DNA of 64,000 nt from an uncultured Oscillospiraceae bacterium (GCA_910587205.1 CAJULZ010000001.1:17502-81501); one strand, 5' to 3'. Shown: positions 33,307 to 43,176, counted from the stretch's first letter. The notes: generated by a model from the sequence alone, not told the origin. Translations and numbers: made by a program.

Positions 33307-35376
33307 TCACATACCCCGGGCGGCGGTATAGAGGCTGGCCACGTCCAGGATGATGCTGATGCTGCCGTCACTGCGCAGGGTACAGCCGTTGATGCCGTAG
33401 TTCTTTACGTTGAAGCTGTTCACATAGGCGGGCAGCTGCTTGACCACGACCTGCTGCTGACCCAGCAGCTCATCCACAAACAGGCAGTAGGAATGGTCCC
33501 CCGCCTCCAGCCAGATGAGCACGCCGTCCTCGATTTCGGTGCAGCCGTTCTGGAGCTGGTAGAGGTCCTTGGCTCGGACGATGGGGACGAAGCTGCCCTG
33601 GCACTTGATGATTTCGCCGCTGCTGGAGTCGTGGATGACCTCGCCGGAGGTCACCTTCATGGTGGACTGGATGTTGTTGATGGGGATGGTGAAAATGGAA
33701 TCCCCTACAGCGACCTCCATGCCGTCCATGATCGCCATGGTCAGGGGGATGCGGATGGTGGTGGTCATGCCCTTGCCCAGCTGGCTGGAGATGGACACGG
33801 TGCCGCCCAGCTCCTCCACGCCGCGCTTCACCACGTCCATGCCCACGCCTCGGCCGGAGAACTCGGTGACCTCGGTGTTGGTGGAGAACCCGGGGGCCAG
33901 CAGGAAGCTGAGGATTTCCTTGTGGCTATACTCCGCGTCGGGGGAGGCGATGCCCTGGCGGATGGCCTTGGCCAGCACGGCGTCGTCGTTGACCCCGCGG
34001 CCGTCGTCGATGATCTCGATGATGACCTCGCTGCCGGTGTCCCGGGCGGACAGGATGATCTCGCCCACAGGGTTCTTGCCCGCAGCGATACGCTCCTCCT
34101 GGGTCTCCTCAATGCCGTGATCCATGGAATTGCGGATCATGTGCATGATGGGGTCGCCGATGGAATCCACAATGGTCTTATCCACCTCGGTGTCCTCGCC
34201 GATGAGAGTGAGCTTGGCCGGGCGGTTGAGCTTTTTGGTCATATCCCGTACGATCCGGTTCATTTTCTGGAAGGTACCGGAGACGGGGACCATGCGCAGG
34301 GACATGGACACATCCTGGAGCTCGTCGGTGAGCTTGCGCAGCTGCCGGGCGGACTTGGAGAAGGCGTCCAGCGCCAGGCCCTTCAGATCGGGGGAAGAAG
34401 TGACCATGGACTCGGTAATGACGATCTCGCCCACCACGGCGGACAGCAGATCCAGCTTGCTCAGGTTGACGCTGATGAGCGTCTCCTTGGAGTGCTGTTG
34501 CTGCTGCTGAGCGGCCGGGGCCGCGGCCTTGGCCGCAGGGGCCGGCGCGGCGCTGGCGGCAGGTTCGGCGGCGGGGGCGGCCGGGGCGGGCGCAGGGGCG
34601 GGGGCGTGATAGTCGATGGGCTCGTAGCCCTGCACGGAGCCGGCGCCGGTGACCACGGAGATGGCGGCCTTGCGCTCCTCCTCGGTCTTGAACATCATCA
34701 GGAAACCCTGCTCAATAATGATCTCGGAGGTGGAGGGATCGGTCTCCACATTGGAGGGTTCAAAGGCGAAGTCGGCGGTCTCGCCGCACACGTCCCGGAC
34801 CGAAGTGACCAGCATGAAAGCGCGCAGGCTCTCCATGCCGCAGCCCTCCTCGAAATTCACCCGGAGGCGGCAGGGGTAATCTCCGCTGCCTGCGGCGGGC
34901 GCAGGGGCCGCCGGCGCGGGGGCCGCGGCTTTGGGCGCGGGGGCCGGTGCGGGTTCCGGCACCTCCTCACCCTTAATTTTAGAAATCAGGGTATTAATAT
35001 TTGTAAGGAACGTGTCGATATCCTTATTAAGAGGCTCACCGGCTTCCACCTTCTCAACTTCGCCCCGGAAGAAGTCGATGGACTGGAACACCACGTCGAA
35101 CAGCGCGGGCCGGTTGTCCTCGGACACCACGGACATGGTCCCTTCCCGGATGATGAAGAACATATCCTCAATCCGGTGGGCCACGGTGGCCAGGGTGTCG
35201 AACTCCATCATGGCGGAGGAGCCCTTGATGGTGTGCATGATGCGGAAGATTTCGTTCACATTCTCCTGGGAGAAGGTGTCCGCCTTTTCCGCCTCCAGGA
35301 CGATTGTCTCGAGCTGTTCCAGCAGAGTGCCGGTCTCGTAGATGTACATATCCAGAATTTCGTTTCCGCTGCCCAT
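33307..35376 (-). CDS. cheA: Chemotaxis histidine kinase CheA
   Basis: 689 residues from ATG 35376 (GAGGTGG SD); a GTG 12 bases upstream is less likely. Domains in order: P1 phosphotransfer with H48 in RIMHTIKGSSAMMEF; an Ala/Pro linker; P2 response-regulator docking near 160-245; a second Ala/Pro linker; P3 dimerisation; P4 kinase with N box (MIRNSMDHGIE), G1 (IDDGRGVN) and G2 (GRGVGMDVV); P5 CheW-like end. Promoter at 35416-35443 is of sigma-28 type. Confidence 0.97.
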   Translation of the reverse strand: MGSGNEILDMYIYETGTLLEQLETIVLEAEKADTFSQENVNEIFRIMHTIKGSSAMMEFDTLATVAHRIEDMFFIIREGTMSVVSEDNRPALFDVVFQSIDFFRGEVEKVEAGEPLNKDIDTFLTNINTLISKIKGEEVPEPAPAPAPKAAAPAPAAPAPAAGSGDYPCRLRVNFEEGCGMESLRAFMLVTSVRDVCGETADFAFEPSNVETDPSTSEIIIEQGFLMMFKTEEERKAAISVVTGAGSVQGYEPIDYHAPAPAPAPAAPAAEPAASAAPAPAAKAAAPAAQQQQQHSKETLISVNLSKLDLLSAVVGEIVITESMVTSSPDLKGLALDAFSKSARQLRKLTDELQDVSMSLRMVPVSGTFQKMNRIVRDMTKKLNRPAKLTLIGEDTEVDKTIVDSIGDPIMHMIRNSMDHGIEETQEERIAAGKNPVGEIILSARDTGSEVIIEIIDDGRGVNDDAVLAKAIRQGIASPDAEYSHKEILSFLLAPGFSTNTEVTEFSGRGVGMDVVKRGVEELGGTVSISSQLGKGMTTTIRIPLTMAIMDGMEVAVGDSIFTIPINNIQSTMKVTSGEVIHDSSSGEIIKCQGSFVPIVRAKDLYQLQNGCTEIEDGVLIWLEAGDHSYCLFVDELLGQQQVVVKQLPAYVNSFNVKNYGINGCTLRSDGSISIILDVASLYTAARGM

Positions 35377-35415
35377 AAAAAGCACCACCTCAGTAAATAT
35401 CTTTTATCCTTATTA

Positions 35416-35443
35416 TTATCGGCAGGGCGCGGGGGAAAATTAA
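35416..35443 (-). promoter_or_regulatory. Sigma-28 (FliA) promoter of cheA operon
   Basis: On the minus strand, -35 TTAA (35443-35440), 16-base spacer, -10 GCCGATAA (35423-35416), a full match to the sigma-28 -10 consensus, 40 bases upstream of cheA. Confidence 0.85.
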
Positions 35444-35480
35444 GTGGGTTTTCTAAGTTTTATCTCAGGGGTGTGAAAAA

Positions 35481-36908
35481 ATGGCCGATCTTTTGGGCGC
35501 GACCAACCCGGTACCGGGTTATGACAATACGATCACCAACCGGAACATCCCGGTCTCGCCGGACAACACCCAGATCCAGAACGTCCCGGACCCCAGCCGG
35601 GTGACTGGGGCGGATAACCGCACCGAGCAGCAGGACAGCGGTCAGGCGGGGGCGGGGCAGATCCGGTACGACTCCAATTTCCAGACCTTCCTCCAGCAGC
35701 TGCGGCGGAGCCCGGGCGCTACCCAGAGCCTGTCCAGCCTGCTGGTGCGGGAGGGGACGGTGGTGGCCTCCGGCATGAGCGAGGGCATCGCGGAGGAGAT
35801 CTCGCAGGCCATGGCGCTGCTGAAAATGGACCAGGGTGAGCTGCTCCAGTTCCTTTCGGCTCAGATGAAGGCGGGTACCCGCTTCGGCGGCGCGCTGTTT
35901 GCCCTTTTGCGCAACGCTTATGCCCGGGCGGGATCGGACGGGGTGCGGGGAGACATCCTGGAATTCCTGAAAAGCTACAGCGATTATTCCTCCACCGCCC
36001 ACATCGAGGGGAACCTGGTGCGCAACCTGGCCGGGATGGCGGACGCCATGCCCGCCAGCTGGGGGGATAAACTGCGGGAGCTGCTGGCCCAGCTGGAAAA
36101 CGGTATCGCCGCCGGAGACCGGCGGGGGAACATCGCCCTTTTGCAGCAGGAGGTATTCCCCTTCATGTCCGCATATGTCAGCCAGACCCACGACATGGGT
36201 ACGCCCCGGGAGCTGCTAAGCCTGCTGGCGTTGGACCTGGCCCGGTATGAAAACGGGTCGGAGGATAAGCTCACCGAGGCATTCCGGCAGCTGGCCGGAT
36301 ATGGGACCCTGAAGGGGATGCTGGGGGGGATCGACGACAGGGCCCTGCTCAAGCTGCTCCAGGGCAGCCAAGTGAGCAAGGACTCGCCCGCCGCCCAGTT
36401 TGCCGACCATCTGGCCGCCGCCGCGGCCCGGGCCCTCCGGGGGGAGGGCAGCGCCGAGGTACAGCAGACGTTCCGCAACCTGGTGTCCGCCATGCTCATC
36501 AATGAGAGCGTCTACATGCCGCTGAACCACCTGCTCATCCCTGTGGAGCTGGACGGGCGAAAGCTGTTTTCCGAGCTGTGGGTGGACGCGGATGCGGAGG
36601 AGAAGAAGGGCGGAAAGGGCCAGGGGGAGAAGTGCATGCGTTTCCTATTCAAGCTGGACGTGCAGGATGTGGGGCTGTTTGACGTCATCCTGACCAGCCG
36701 GGAAAAGGAAGTGGACGTGGCGGTGGCCTGCCCCCCCGGGGTGGCCCCCTTCTCCCGGCAGATCGAGCAGGCTGTGTCCCAGATCCTCGCCCGGAACGAC
36801 TTGACCCCCGCGGGGGTGAGCGTGCGGAAGATGGAGCGGCCGGTCACGCTCACTGAGGTGTTCCCCAAAATCTTTGAAGGGAAGAACAGTGTCAATGTCA
36901 AAGTATGA
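35481..36908 (+). CDS. FliK-like / YlqG-like protein, flagellar hook-length type
   Basis: 475 residues. The first 60 are polar and low-complexity, like a secretion-competent N-terminus. The middle is helical. The last 130 or so (LLIPVELDGRKLFSELWVDA, KLDVQDVGLFDVILTSREKE) resemble the FliK/YlqG C-terminal domain, which contacts the FlhB cytoplasmic domain. Immediately downstream is a stand-alone FlhB-C-like gene, the same arrangement as Bacillus ylqG-ylqH. Whether it measures hook length or does another export task is unknown. It is divergent from cheA with 104 bases between. Confidence 0.7.
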   Translation: MADLLGATNPVPGYDNTITNRNIPVSPDNTQIQNVPDPSRVTGADNRTEQQDSGQAGAGQIRYDSNFQTFLQQLRRSPGATQSLSSLLVREGTVVASGMSEGIAEEISQAMALLKMDQGELLQFLSAQMKAGTRFGGALFALLRNAYARAGSDGVRGDILEFLKSYSDYSSTAHIEGNLVRNLAGMADAMPASWGDKLRELLAQLENGIAAGDRRGNIALLQQEVFPFMSAYVSQTHDMGTPRELLSLLALDLARYENGSEDKLTEAFRQLAGYGTLKGMLGGIDDRALLKLLQGSQVSKDSPAAQFADHLAAAAARALRGEGSAEVQQTFRNLVSAMLINESVYMPLNHLLIPVELDGRKLFSELWVDADAEEKKGGKGQGEKCMRFLFKLDVQDVGLFDVILTSREKEVDVAVACPPGVAPFSRQIEQAVSQILARNDLTPAGVSVRKMERPVTLTEVFPKIFEGKNSVNVKV

Positions 36909-37230
36909 CGGCAGACGCAACCCATCCAAGAAGGCCGTGGCCCTGCAATATGAGGCGGGGGACGGCGCGCCGGTGATCGTGGCGTCCGGCATGGGCTATA
37001 TGGCGGAAAAGATCGTGGAGGTGGCTGCGGACAGCGGCGTGCCCATTTATGAAGACAATTCCCTGGCGACCATCCTCACCCAGCTGAAGCTGGGGCAGGA
37101 GGTGCCGGAAGAGCTGTACCGGGCGATTGTGGAGATCTATGTGTACTTCTTGCAGTTCGACCCCGGCAAGGCGTCGGACAACGGAAAAACGGGGCAGACC
37201 GCCGGGAGCGGCGGGGCCCGGGAGGGATAA
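36895..37230 (+). CDS. Stand-alone FlhB C-terminal domain-like protein (FlhX/YlqH family)
   Basis: 111 residues from ATG 36895 (GTG 36889 is possible). It matches only the cytoplasmic export-switch domain of FlhB: RRNPSKKAVALQYEAGDGAP corresponds to the region around the FlhB NPTH site, then APVIVASGMGYMAEKIVE and LYRAIVEIYVYFLQ. The cleavage motif reads NPSK, so self-cleavage is not expected. The start lies inside the 3' end of the FliK-like gene. Roles proposed for such proteins elsewhere include partly replacing the FlhB switch domain. Confidence 0.85.
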   Translation: MSKYDGRRNPSKKAVALQYEAGDGAPVIVASGMGYMAEKIVEVAADSGVPIYEDNSLATILTQLKLGQEVPEELYRAIVEIYVYFLQFDPGKASDNGKTGQTAGSGGAREG

Positions 37231-37240
37231 GGAGAAGAAC

Positions 37241-37858
37241 ATGGCACAGGAACAGACCTTATACCTGCTGCTGGACAGCAGGGGCACCGCCTTGGCCCGT
37301 GCCAGGGTGGAGGGGCCGCCCAGCGGGGAGTTGTGGCAGATGCGGGTGCTGGACGACAAGACCGACAAAGTCTTGACCCACAAAAAATTTAGATTGATGT
37401 CCATTACGGACAGCAGCCCGTCTTATGAAGGGGTGCTGGAGCGTAGCCGGAACGACATGGTCCAGCTCCGGGTGCACAAGTTGCCCAACAATGGGAACGA
37501 CATGCGCAAAAACCTGCGGGTGCCCGTCCAATTCAAGAGCTTTATCTACCCCTTGACGGGCCGGTGGAAAGGCCGGCGGGAGGTGGAGTCCAACGATCTA
37601 AGCTGCGGCGGCGTCGCTTTTTTCACCAACCACGGTTTACAAATCGGCGAACAGGTCGAGATTGTTGTCCCGGTGACCAGTGAACCCCTGGTGGTGCGGT
37701 GTGAGCTTTTGCGTCTGCGGCCCACGGAGCGGTCGGAGAGCATGATGTACGCGGCCAAGTTCGTGGAGCTGTGCGACGACGAGGAGACGATGCTGCGGGA
37801 GGCGGTGTTCAACCTCCAGCTGACAGGGCGGCCCAAGCCCGCCGGGGAAGGCGCTTAG
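37241..37858 (+). CDS. PilZ domain protein (c-di-GMP receptor), first copy
   Basis: 205 residues, ATG 37241 behind AAGGAG. The N-terminal 85 residues are beta-rich. The C-terminal PilZ domain has both binding motifs intact: RxxxR (R89-K-N-L-R93) and DxSxxG (D119, S121, G124). It should bind c-di-GMP. The YcgR-like two-domain layout is the type that slows flagella. It lies 10 bases after the FlhB-C-like gene. Confidence 0.88.
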   Translation: MAQEQTLYLLLDSRGTALARARVEGPPSGELWQMRVLDDKTDKVLTHKKFRLMSITDSSPSYEGVLERSRNDMVQLRVHKLPNNGNDMRKNLRVPVQFKSFIYPLTGRWKGRREVESNDLSCGGVAFFTNHGLQIGEQVEIVVPVTSEPLVVRCELLRLRPTERSESMMYAAKFVELCDDEETMLREAVFNLQLTGRPKPAGEGA

Positions 37859-37915
37859 GGCGGGGCCGCGCGGGGCGCGGCGCTGCTTTTCATACAAACC
37901 CAATGCAAACGGACA

Positions 37916-37965
37916 GGCGCGGTCCGCGGGGGAGGATAGTCTGCCCCTGGTCTTGCGGACGCGCC
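37916..37965 (+). other. Leader hairpin ahead of first SLH gene
   Basis: Near-perfect 11-bp inverted repeat (37916-37927 with 37955-37965, one bulge). Its right arm ends three bases before the AAAGG ribosome site of the SLH gene, a position from which folding could affect translation or mRNA life. Not a recognised riboswitch. Confidence 0.4.
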
Positions 37966-37985
37966 GGAAAGGAATGGTCATACCC

Positions 37986-40900
37986 ATGAGCAAGAATCGT
38001 ACACACGGAGGAATCAGGGGCCGGCTGCGCCGGGGAATCTGCGGTGTGCTTTGCCTGGCGCTTCTGCTGGGCCTGCTGCCGGCGGCGGCGATGCCCGCCC
38101 AGGCTGCCGCTTCCCGCCAGAGCTGGGCCATGCCCTATATGGAGCAGCTGGTGGACTGGGGCGTTATGCGCGGCGACGTAGGCGGCAATCTGGCGCCCGA
38201 GCGGAACATCACCCGGGCGGAATTCGTCACCTTGGTCAACCGTGCCTACGGCTATACCCGCACGGGTGGGACCCCGTTTACCGATGTGCGCAGCGGGGAC
38301 TGGTACGCCCAGGACATTGATATCGCCTATAATATGGGCTATTTCAAAGGGACGTCCCCCACCACGGCCTCCCCCCTGGCCCCCGTGACCCGGGAGCAGG
38401 CCGCGGTGCTGCTGACCCGGAACCTGATGCTTCAGGAGACAGTGGGCGAGACCCTGGGCTTCTCCGACAGCCGCACGCTGGCGGAGTGGAGCCGGGGCCT
38501 GATCGGCGCGGCGGCGGCCAACGGCGTCATCAACGGCTACGCCGACGGCAGCTTCCGCCCGCGGAACAACATAAGCCGGGGCGAGGTGGCCGCTATGCTG
38601 GTGCGCTCCATCGGCACCCCCATCAGCGAGGCGGGGGATTATGACCTGGGCAGCGTGTACGGCAACGTCACGGTGAGCTCCTCCGGCGTGAACCTGCGCA
38701 ACAGCGTGATCACCGGCAACCTGCTGCTCACTGGCGGCGTGGACCTGGGGGAAGTGCTGCTGGAAAACGTGACGGTGCTGGGACAGATCATCGTCAGCGG
38801 CGCGGGGGAGAGCAATTCCAGCCAGAGCAGCGTGCTGCTGCGCAACGTGGAAGCGGATGAGATGGTTGTGGACAGCATCAGTAACCAGTTCGTTACCATC
38901 CGCGCCGAAGGCAACACCAGCATCGGCACTACCAAGGTGCGTACCAACGCCTACGTGGACGATTCCTCTTTGCCCGGCTTTGGGCTGAGCTACATCGAGC
39001 TGGACGGTGACAGCGGCAGTCTGCTCCAGCTGGCGGGCAATGTGAAGGAAGTGGTCAACAAGACCCCCTCGTCCAACCTCCAGATCGTGCAGGGCTCGGC
39101 GGACAAGGTCACGGTGGACGAGAAGGCGGTGGGCTCCAACGTGCTGGTGGACACCGGCACGCGAGTGGGCGAGCTCAACCTGGACGTGGGCGCCAACGTC
39201 ACCGGTGACGGAGACATTAAGGACCTGAATGTGGGCGCCGCCGGGTCCACTGTGACGGAATTGCCCGATTCTATCTACATCCGGCCGGGCATTAACGCCG
39301 ACATCAACGGATCCAACATGAACAGTACCCAGGCTGCGGAGTCCTCTGCCGACCCCAGGCTGCTGGCGGGTTATCCTAAGGTGAAGGAGGTGGCCCCCAC
39401 CTCCGCCACCGCCGTGTTCAGCACCAATAAGGCGGGTACCGTCTATTGGGCCTTGTCCGCCGTGGCGGACGGCTCGGTGGGCGAGGAGGACCTGATTTCC
39501 CCGCCGGTATATGGCGGCAAGGCGGTGAAGTCCGGCAACCTGAAGGCCACGGCCTCCAAGACGGAATATACCGCCAAGCTGTCCGGCCTGACCACCGACG
39601 GCTCCTACTACCTCAGCGCGATCCTGGTGGACGACCGGGGCAATCACAGCCCTGTGAAGGTTACGGCCTTTAGCACCCCGGACAGTACTGTCCCGGCTTT
39701 CACCTCTGGCTACCCGCGGATCACCCGGGACACTACCGAGGCAGGGACCGCCCAGGTAACCGCCATGACCAACAAGGACTGCCTGCTGTATTACGCCCTG
39801 CTGCCCTCCGGCAGCACCGCGCCTAAGGCCCAGGACTTCAAGTCCGCCGCTATCAACGGCAATCTGGGGTACGGCAGCGTGGACATGGTGAAGAACGTAA
39901 CCCAGCCCATCAATGTCAACAGCGTGACGCTGGACGAGCAGACCAAATACGACCTGTATCTGTGGCTCACCGACTACAACGGAGCCAAGAGCTCCGCTGT
40001 AAAGAAGCTCACCTTCACCACCCGGGATGAGACCCCGCCGGTCATTACCTATCTGGAGCAGGATCTCGGTCGCACAACCGCCACCGCTGTGGGCGTGACT
40101 TATAGCCTTGACGAGCCGGGCACCCTCTACTGGGCCATCTATCCCGATGACGGCTCCAACCCCTTTGTGTTGGAGTTCGGGGACGACGAGACGTCGGACA
40201 AGTGGAAGGACGTGAAGGCTAAGGCTTTTGTCAAGAGCGGTTTGAGCGCCACCAAGAAGGGCAAGAGCAACGCCAGCAAGGCGGCTACCGAGATCAGCTA
40301 TGCCATTTCCGGCCTGAACAGCAAAACCACCGGCACCACCTCTTATATGCTGTATGTGGTGGCCGAGGACAAGGCGGGCAACTTGTGTGCGAAAGTAGAG
40401 GCGCGCAATGTGCGTACGCTGGACGACATCCCGCCCAAAGTGCACCAGGAGTTCACCGATGTGGACACCGAAAATCCCAACGAGGCCACGGCGGACACCG
40501 ATATCCGCCTGGTGTTTGACGAGCGGGTCCAGGGCGACCCCATAAAGGAGGAGGAGTTCAAGGCGCTGTATGACAAGGTGACCCAGACCACCGGAGCGGA
40601 GCAGGACGCTGCCCGGGACGCGCTGGCCACGGCGCTGAAGAACCACATTAAGATGTGGCAGATTGCCGCCAACGGCCGGGAGGAGCTGGCGAAGATCCGG
40701 CCGGACGATCTCAAGGATGGGAACACCGAATGGGTGGTGGACTACCGGTATGCTACGGTGACTATGGAGGACGGCAACATGGTCGTCACGCTCCCCACCA
40801 CCAAGGACGACAACAGCGACGGCCTTGGCCCCAGCGCCCTGAACCTTAAGAGCGGCGCGACCTATTTCTTCGTCCTGTCCGGCATCTACGATATGGCCCT

Positions 40901-43166
40901 TAAGCCCAACCCCCTGAATAAAAAGAATCCCCTGCGCTTGGACAATTTCCGCATCGTGTTCGCCCACGTGTCGGTGAACCGCAGCCAGAGCGTTGCCATT
41001 AACGCGGCTTCGGGACTTCCCGCCGGCCACGTAGCCCCTCCCTTCGACATCGACTTCAACTTCACTGTGGAGCCGGAGGCTGTGGACGCGGTGCAAGAGG
41101 CCATGATGTGGGATATGCTGATCTGGTCCGACCGCACCATGGATTATGAGCTCTACTCCCGGCCCAAACCGGCGGAAGGTGCGCTGGATGATGGACTGGG
41201 CTGGGTATATGAGGGCTCCGCCAGCGTAATCGCCTCCGGCCTGGAGGACGGCTTCGTCTACAGCAGCTTCCATCGGGTCATCAAAAACCAGCGCACCTTC
41301 CCCCAGCTGGTCACGATGGGGAGCGTGCACGGCGACCGTGAGTACGCCATCCGCGTGACTAACGTGGGCTCCAGCAATGTGGACGGGATCAATGTGAAAA
41401 TCTCCATTGAGGCCGGCTACCACACGGGCCTGACCAACGTGGCCGACGGCAGCCGTAAGAGCCACCTGGACGCCGCCAAGACTACCGACGGCGTGGCCAC
41501 CATCAGCCGTCCCGAGCAGCGCCTGCTCTATAAGGAGCTCCGGGACAGCACCCCGCCCAAGTTTAACGACAACTATCCCGTGATCCGGGCGGGAGACATC
41601 AGCGCCAGCATTGACGTGATGCTTGACAAGGCGGGCTACGTGTACTGGGTGGCCGTGCCCATGGACAGCGTGACCGCGCCGACGCTGGACAACTCCCTGC
41701 CCATGAAGGGACAGGAGGACAAGATCACGGAATACAACAACCGGGTGCCGCCCACCGCCTTGGGCCTGGGTAAAAACTGGAGCGACAGCGGCAAGATTGT
41801 GGATGCGGCCGGATCGGCCAACGCCCCCTTAACCGCCTCCGGAAAGCCCGTGCTGAGCACGATCCCCACCCAGGGGCCGACGGCTGATAAAAATAACAAA
41901 GACGTGATCACCAACGACCACCGCTACTACCTGGCCGCGCCGGACCGGGCCACTGTGGTGGCCCTGGCCCAGGAGGGCAACAGCGGCACCCGCCGGGGCG
42001 GCGTCACCGAGCGCCTCCGCCCCAACATCGCGGGGGACACCATCACCCTCAGCGACCTCCAGCCCGACACGGTCTACCTCCTCTATGTGGTGACGGCCAA
42101 CACCTCCGACAGCTATGAGGCCAACGCCGAGGTCTACCGCTTCACCACCGAAAAGGCGGTGCGTCCCGGCATTGATGCGGAGATTTTCGGCACCAGCGTC
42201 AAGATTTCCATCTACCAGACCCCCACTGCCAACCTGGACTATATGCTGGTGCTCCGGGGCAACGAGCCCGAAGGGTTCAGCGACTTGTTTACCAAGCATG
42301 TGGCCGCAAGTGATGTGAATACGGTGACAGGCCTCTACGGTGCGGACTTCACTGTGCTGGACGCCATGTGCAGGCCGGTGACCAGCGGCGGCGATTACCA
42401 GGGCACGGTGTTCGATGAGTACGCCACCACGGCGGCAAAGAACACCTTTGCCAGCCGCATCCGCAATTCCCAGCCCAGCAGCACCATTGTCATGAAGAGC
42501 CCCAGCGGCAACAACACCTTCACCCAGGCGAACAATACGGTGCAGGGCAAAAATATGGTAAAATGCACGGGCATGGTGGGCATCAACAACTACACCTTCA
42601 TTGCGGTGGGCAAGAGCACCATGGGCTCCGGCGACGCATTCCGCGCCATCTACTCGGTGCACAACGACGACAACGAGCAGCCCAAGGTGGATGTGAACTT
42701 CTCCAGTATTGAGGTGCTTGAGTGGGATACGACCGATCCCAACGCGGTTAAGATCAAGGACGGCATTATCACCCTGGCCTTCAGCGAGGACCTGTACGCC
42801 CGGCCCAGCGCGGACAAGAAGCCGATCCCCGTGGACAACTGCAAGCTGGCTGCAACCGGCCACGCGAATACGACTTACGCCGCCATTGGGGGCTTGGTCA
42901 CAAGCGGCGGCGCAATCCAGGTGATCGGGGACGACAAGCATGATAAGGATGTGGTGGAGGCTACCGCCCCCATCTCCACCGTCAAGCTGAGCGTTTCTGG
43001 CGCGGGCAACGGGTATACCATCAACTTCCGCAATACACTGTGCGACGAAAACGGCAACGGCGTGGGCAATACGCTGAGCATGAAGATTATCATTACCAAG
43101 AGCGGGACAGGGGACAACGCCACCTATACGGTGACGCTGGATGTGCCCCGCGAGTGGAAGAAGTAA
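37986..43166 (+). CDS. Giant S-layer homology (SLH) surface protein 1
   Basis: 1726 residues from ATG 37986. A signal peptide (RRGICGVLCLALLLGLLPAA, cleavage after about residue 37 near AQA-A) leads to three SLH domains at about 45-212 (NITRAEFVTLVNRAYGY, VTREQAAVLLTRNL, NISRGEVAAMLVRSIG), which bind cell-wall polysaccharide. About 215-420 is a beta-repeat region with regularly spaced NVTVSSSGVNLRNS-like strands. Beyond that are several fibronectin/Ig-like modules, many opening with DxTPP (DETPPVITY, DDIPPKVHQ, DSTPPKFND). Probably an adhesin or S-layer component. No catalytic motif recognised. Confidence 0.85.
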   Translation: MSKNRTHGGIRGRLRRGICGVLCLALLLGLLPAAAMPAQAAASRQSWAMPYMEQLVDWGVMRGDVGGNLAPERNITRAEFVTLVNRAYGYTRTGGTPFTDVRSGDWYAQDIDIAYNMGYFKGTSPTTASPLAPVTREQAAVLLTRNLMLQETVGETLGFSDSRTLAEWSRGLIGAAAANGVINGYADGSFRPRNNISRGEVAAMLVRSIGTPISEAGDYDLGSVYGNVTVSSSGVNLRNSVITGNLLLTGGVDLGEVLLENVTVLGQIIVSGAGESNSSQSSVLLRNVEADEMVVDSISNQFVTIRAEGNTSIGTTKVRTNAYVDDSSLPGFGLSYIELDGDSGSLLQLAGNVKEVVNKTPSSNLQIVQGSADKVTVDEKAVGSNVLVDTGTRVGELNLDVGANVTGDGDIKDLNVGAAGSTVTELPDSIYIRPGINADINGSNMNSTQAAESSADPRLLAGYPKVKEVAPTSATAVFSTNKAGTVYWALSAVADGSVGEEDLISPPVYGGKAVKSGNLKATASKTEYTAKLSGLTTDGSYYLSAILVDDRGNHSPVKVTAFSTPDSTVPAFTSGYPRITRDTTEAGTAQVTAMTNKDCLLYYALLPSGSTAPKAQDFKSAAINGNLGYGSVDMVKNVTQPINVNSVTLDEQTKYDLYLWLTDYNGAKSSAVKKLTFTTRDETPPVITYLEQDLGRTTATAVGVTYSLDEPGTLYWAIYPDDGSNPFVLEFGDDETSDKWKDVKAKAFVKSGLSATKKGKSNASKAATEISYAISGLNSKTTGTTSYMLYVVAEDKAGNLCAKVEARNVRTLDDIPPKVHQEFTDVDTENPNEATADTDIRLVFDERVQGDPIKEEEFKALYDKVTQTTGAEQDAARDALATALKNHIKMWQIAANGREELAKIRPDDLKDGNTEWVVDYRYATVTMEDGNMVVTLPTTKDDNSDGLGPSALNLKSGATYFFVLSGIYDMALKPNPLNKKNPLRLDNFRIVFAHVSVNRSQSVAINAASGLPAGHVAPPFDIDFNFTVEPEAVDAVQEAMMWDMLIWSDRTMDYELYSRPKPAEGALDDGLGWVYEGSASVIASGLEDGFVYSSFHRVIKNQRTFPQLVTMGSVHGDREYAIRVTNVGSSNVDGINVKISIEAGYHTGLTNVADGSRKSHLDAAKTTDGVATISRPEQRLLYKELRDSTPPKFNDNYPVIRAGDISASIDVMLDKAGYVYWVAVPMDSVTAPTLDNSLPMKGQEDKITEYNNRVPPTALGLGKNWSDSGKIVDAAGSANAPLTASGKPVLSTIPTQGPTADKNNKDVITNDHRYYLAAPDRATVVALAQEGNSGTRRGGVTERLRPNIAGDTITLSDLQPDTVYLLYVVTANTSDSYEANAEVYRFTTEKAVRPGIDAEIFGTSVKISIYQTPTANLDYMLVLRGNEPEGFSDLFTKHVAASDVNTVTGLYGADFTVLDAMCRPVTSGGDYQGTVFDEYATTAAKNTFASRIRNSQPSSTIVMKSPSGNNTFTQANNTVQGKNMVKCTGMVGINNYTFIAVGKSTMGSGDAFRAIYSVHNDDNEQPKVDVNFSSIEVLEWDTTDPNAVKIKDGIITLAFSEDLYARPSADKKPIPVDNCKLAATGHANTTYAAIGGLVTSGGAIQVIGDDKHDKDVVEATAPISTVKLSVSGAGNGYTINFRNTLCDENGNGVGNTLSMKIIITKSGTGDNATYTVTLDVPREWKK

Positions 43167-43176
43167 CAACCGCCAT

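Noticed and set aside
32713..35604. Long plus-strand ORF (963 codons) opposite cheW-cheA
   Set aside because: Antisense shadow: low-complexity Gly/His/Asp-rich translation. cheA and cheW on the other strand have every expected domain.
37890..41465. Very long minus-strand ORF (about 1190 codons) opposite the first SLH gene
   Set aside because: Composition is His/Gly/Val/Leu-rich with no domain; it mirrors the GC-rich codon pattern of the real gene, which has signal peptide, SLH domains and an SD.
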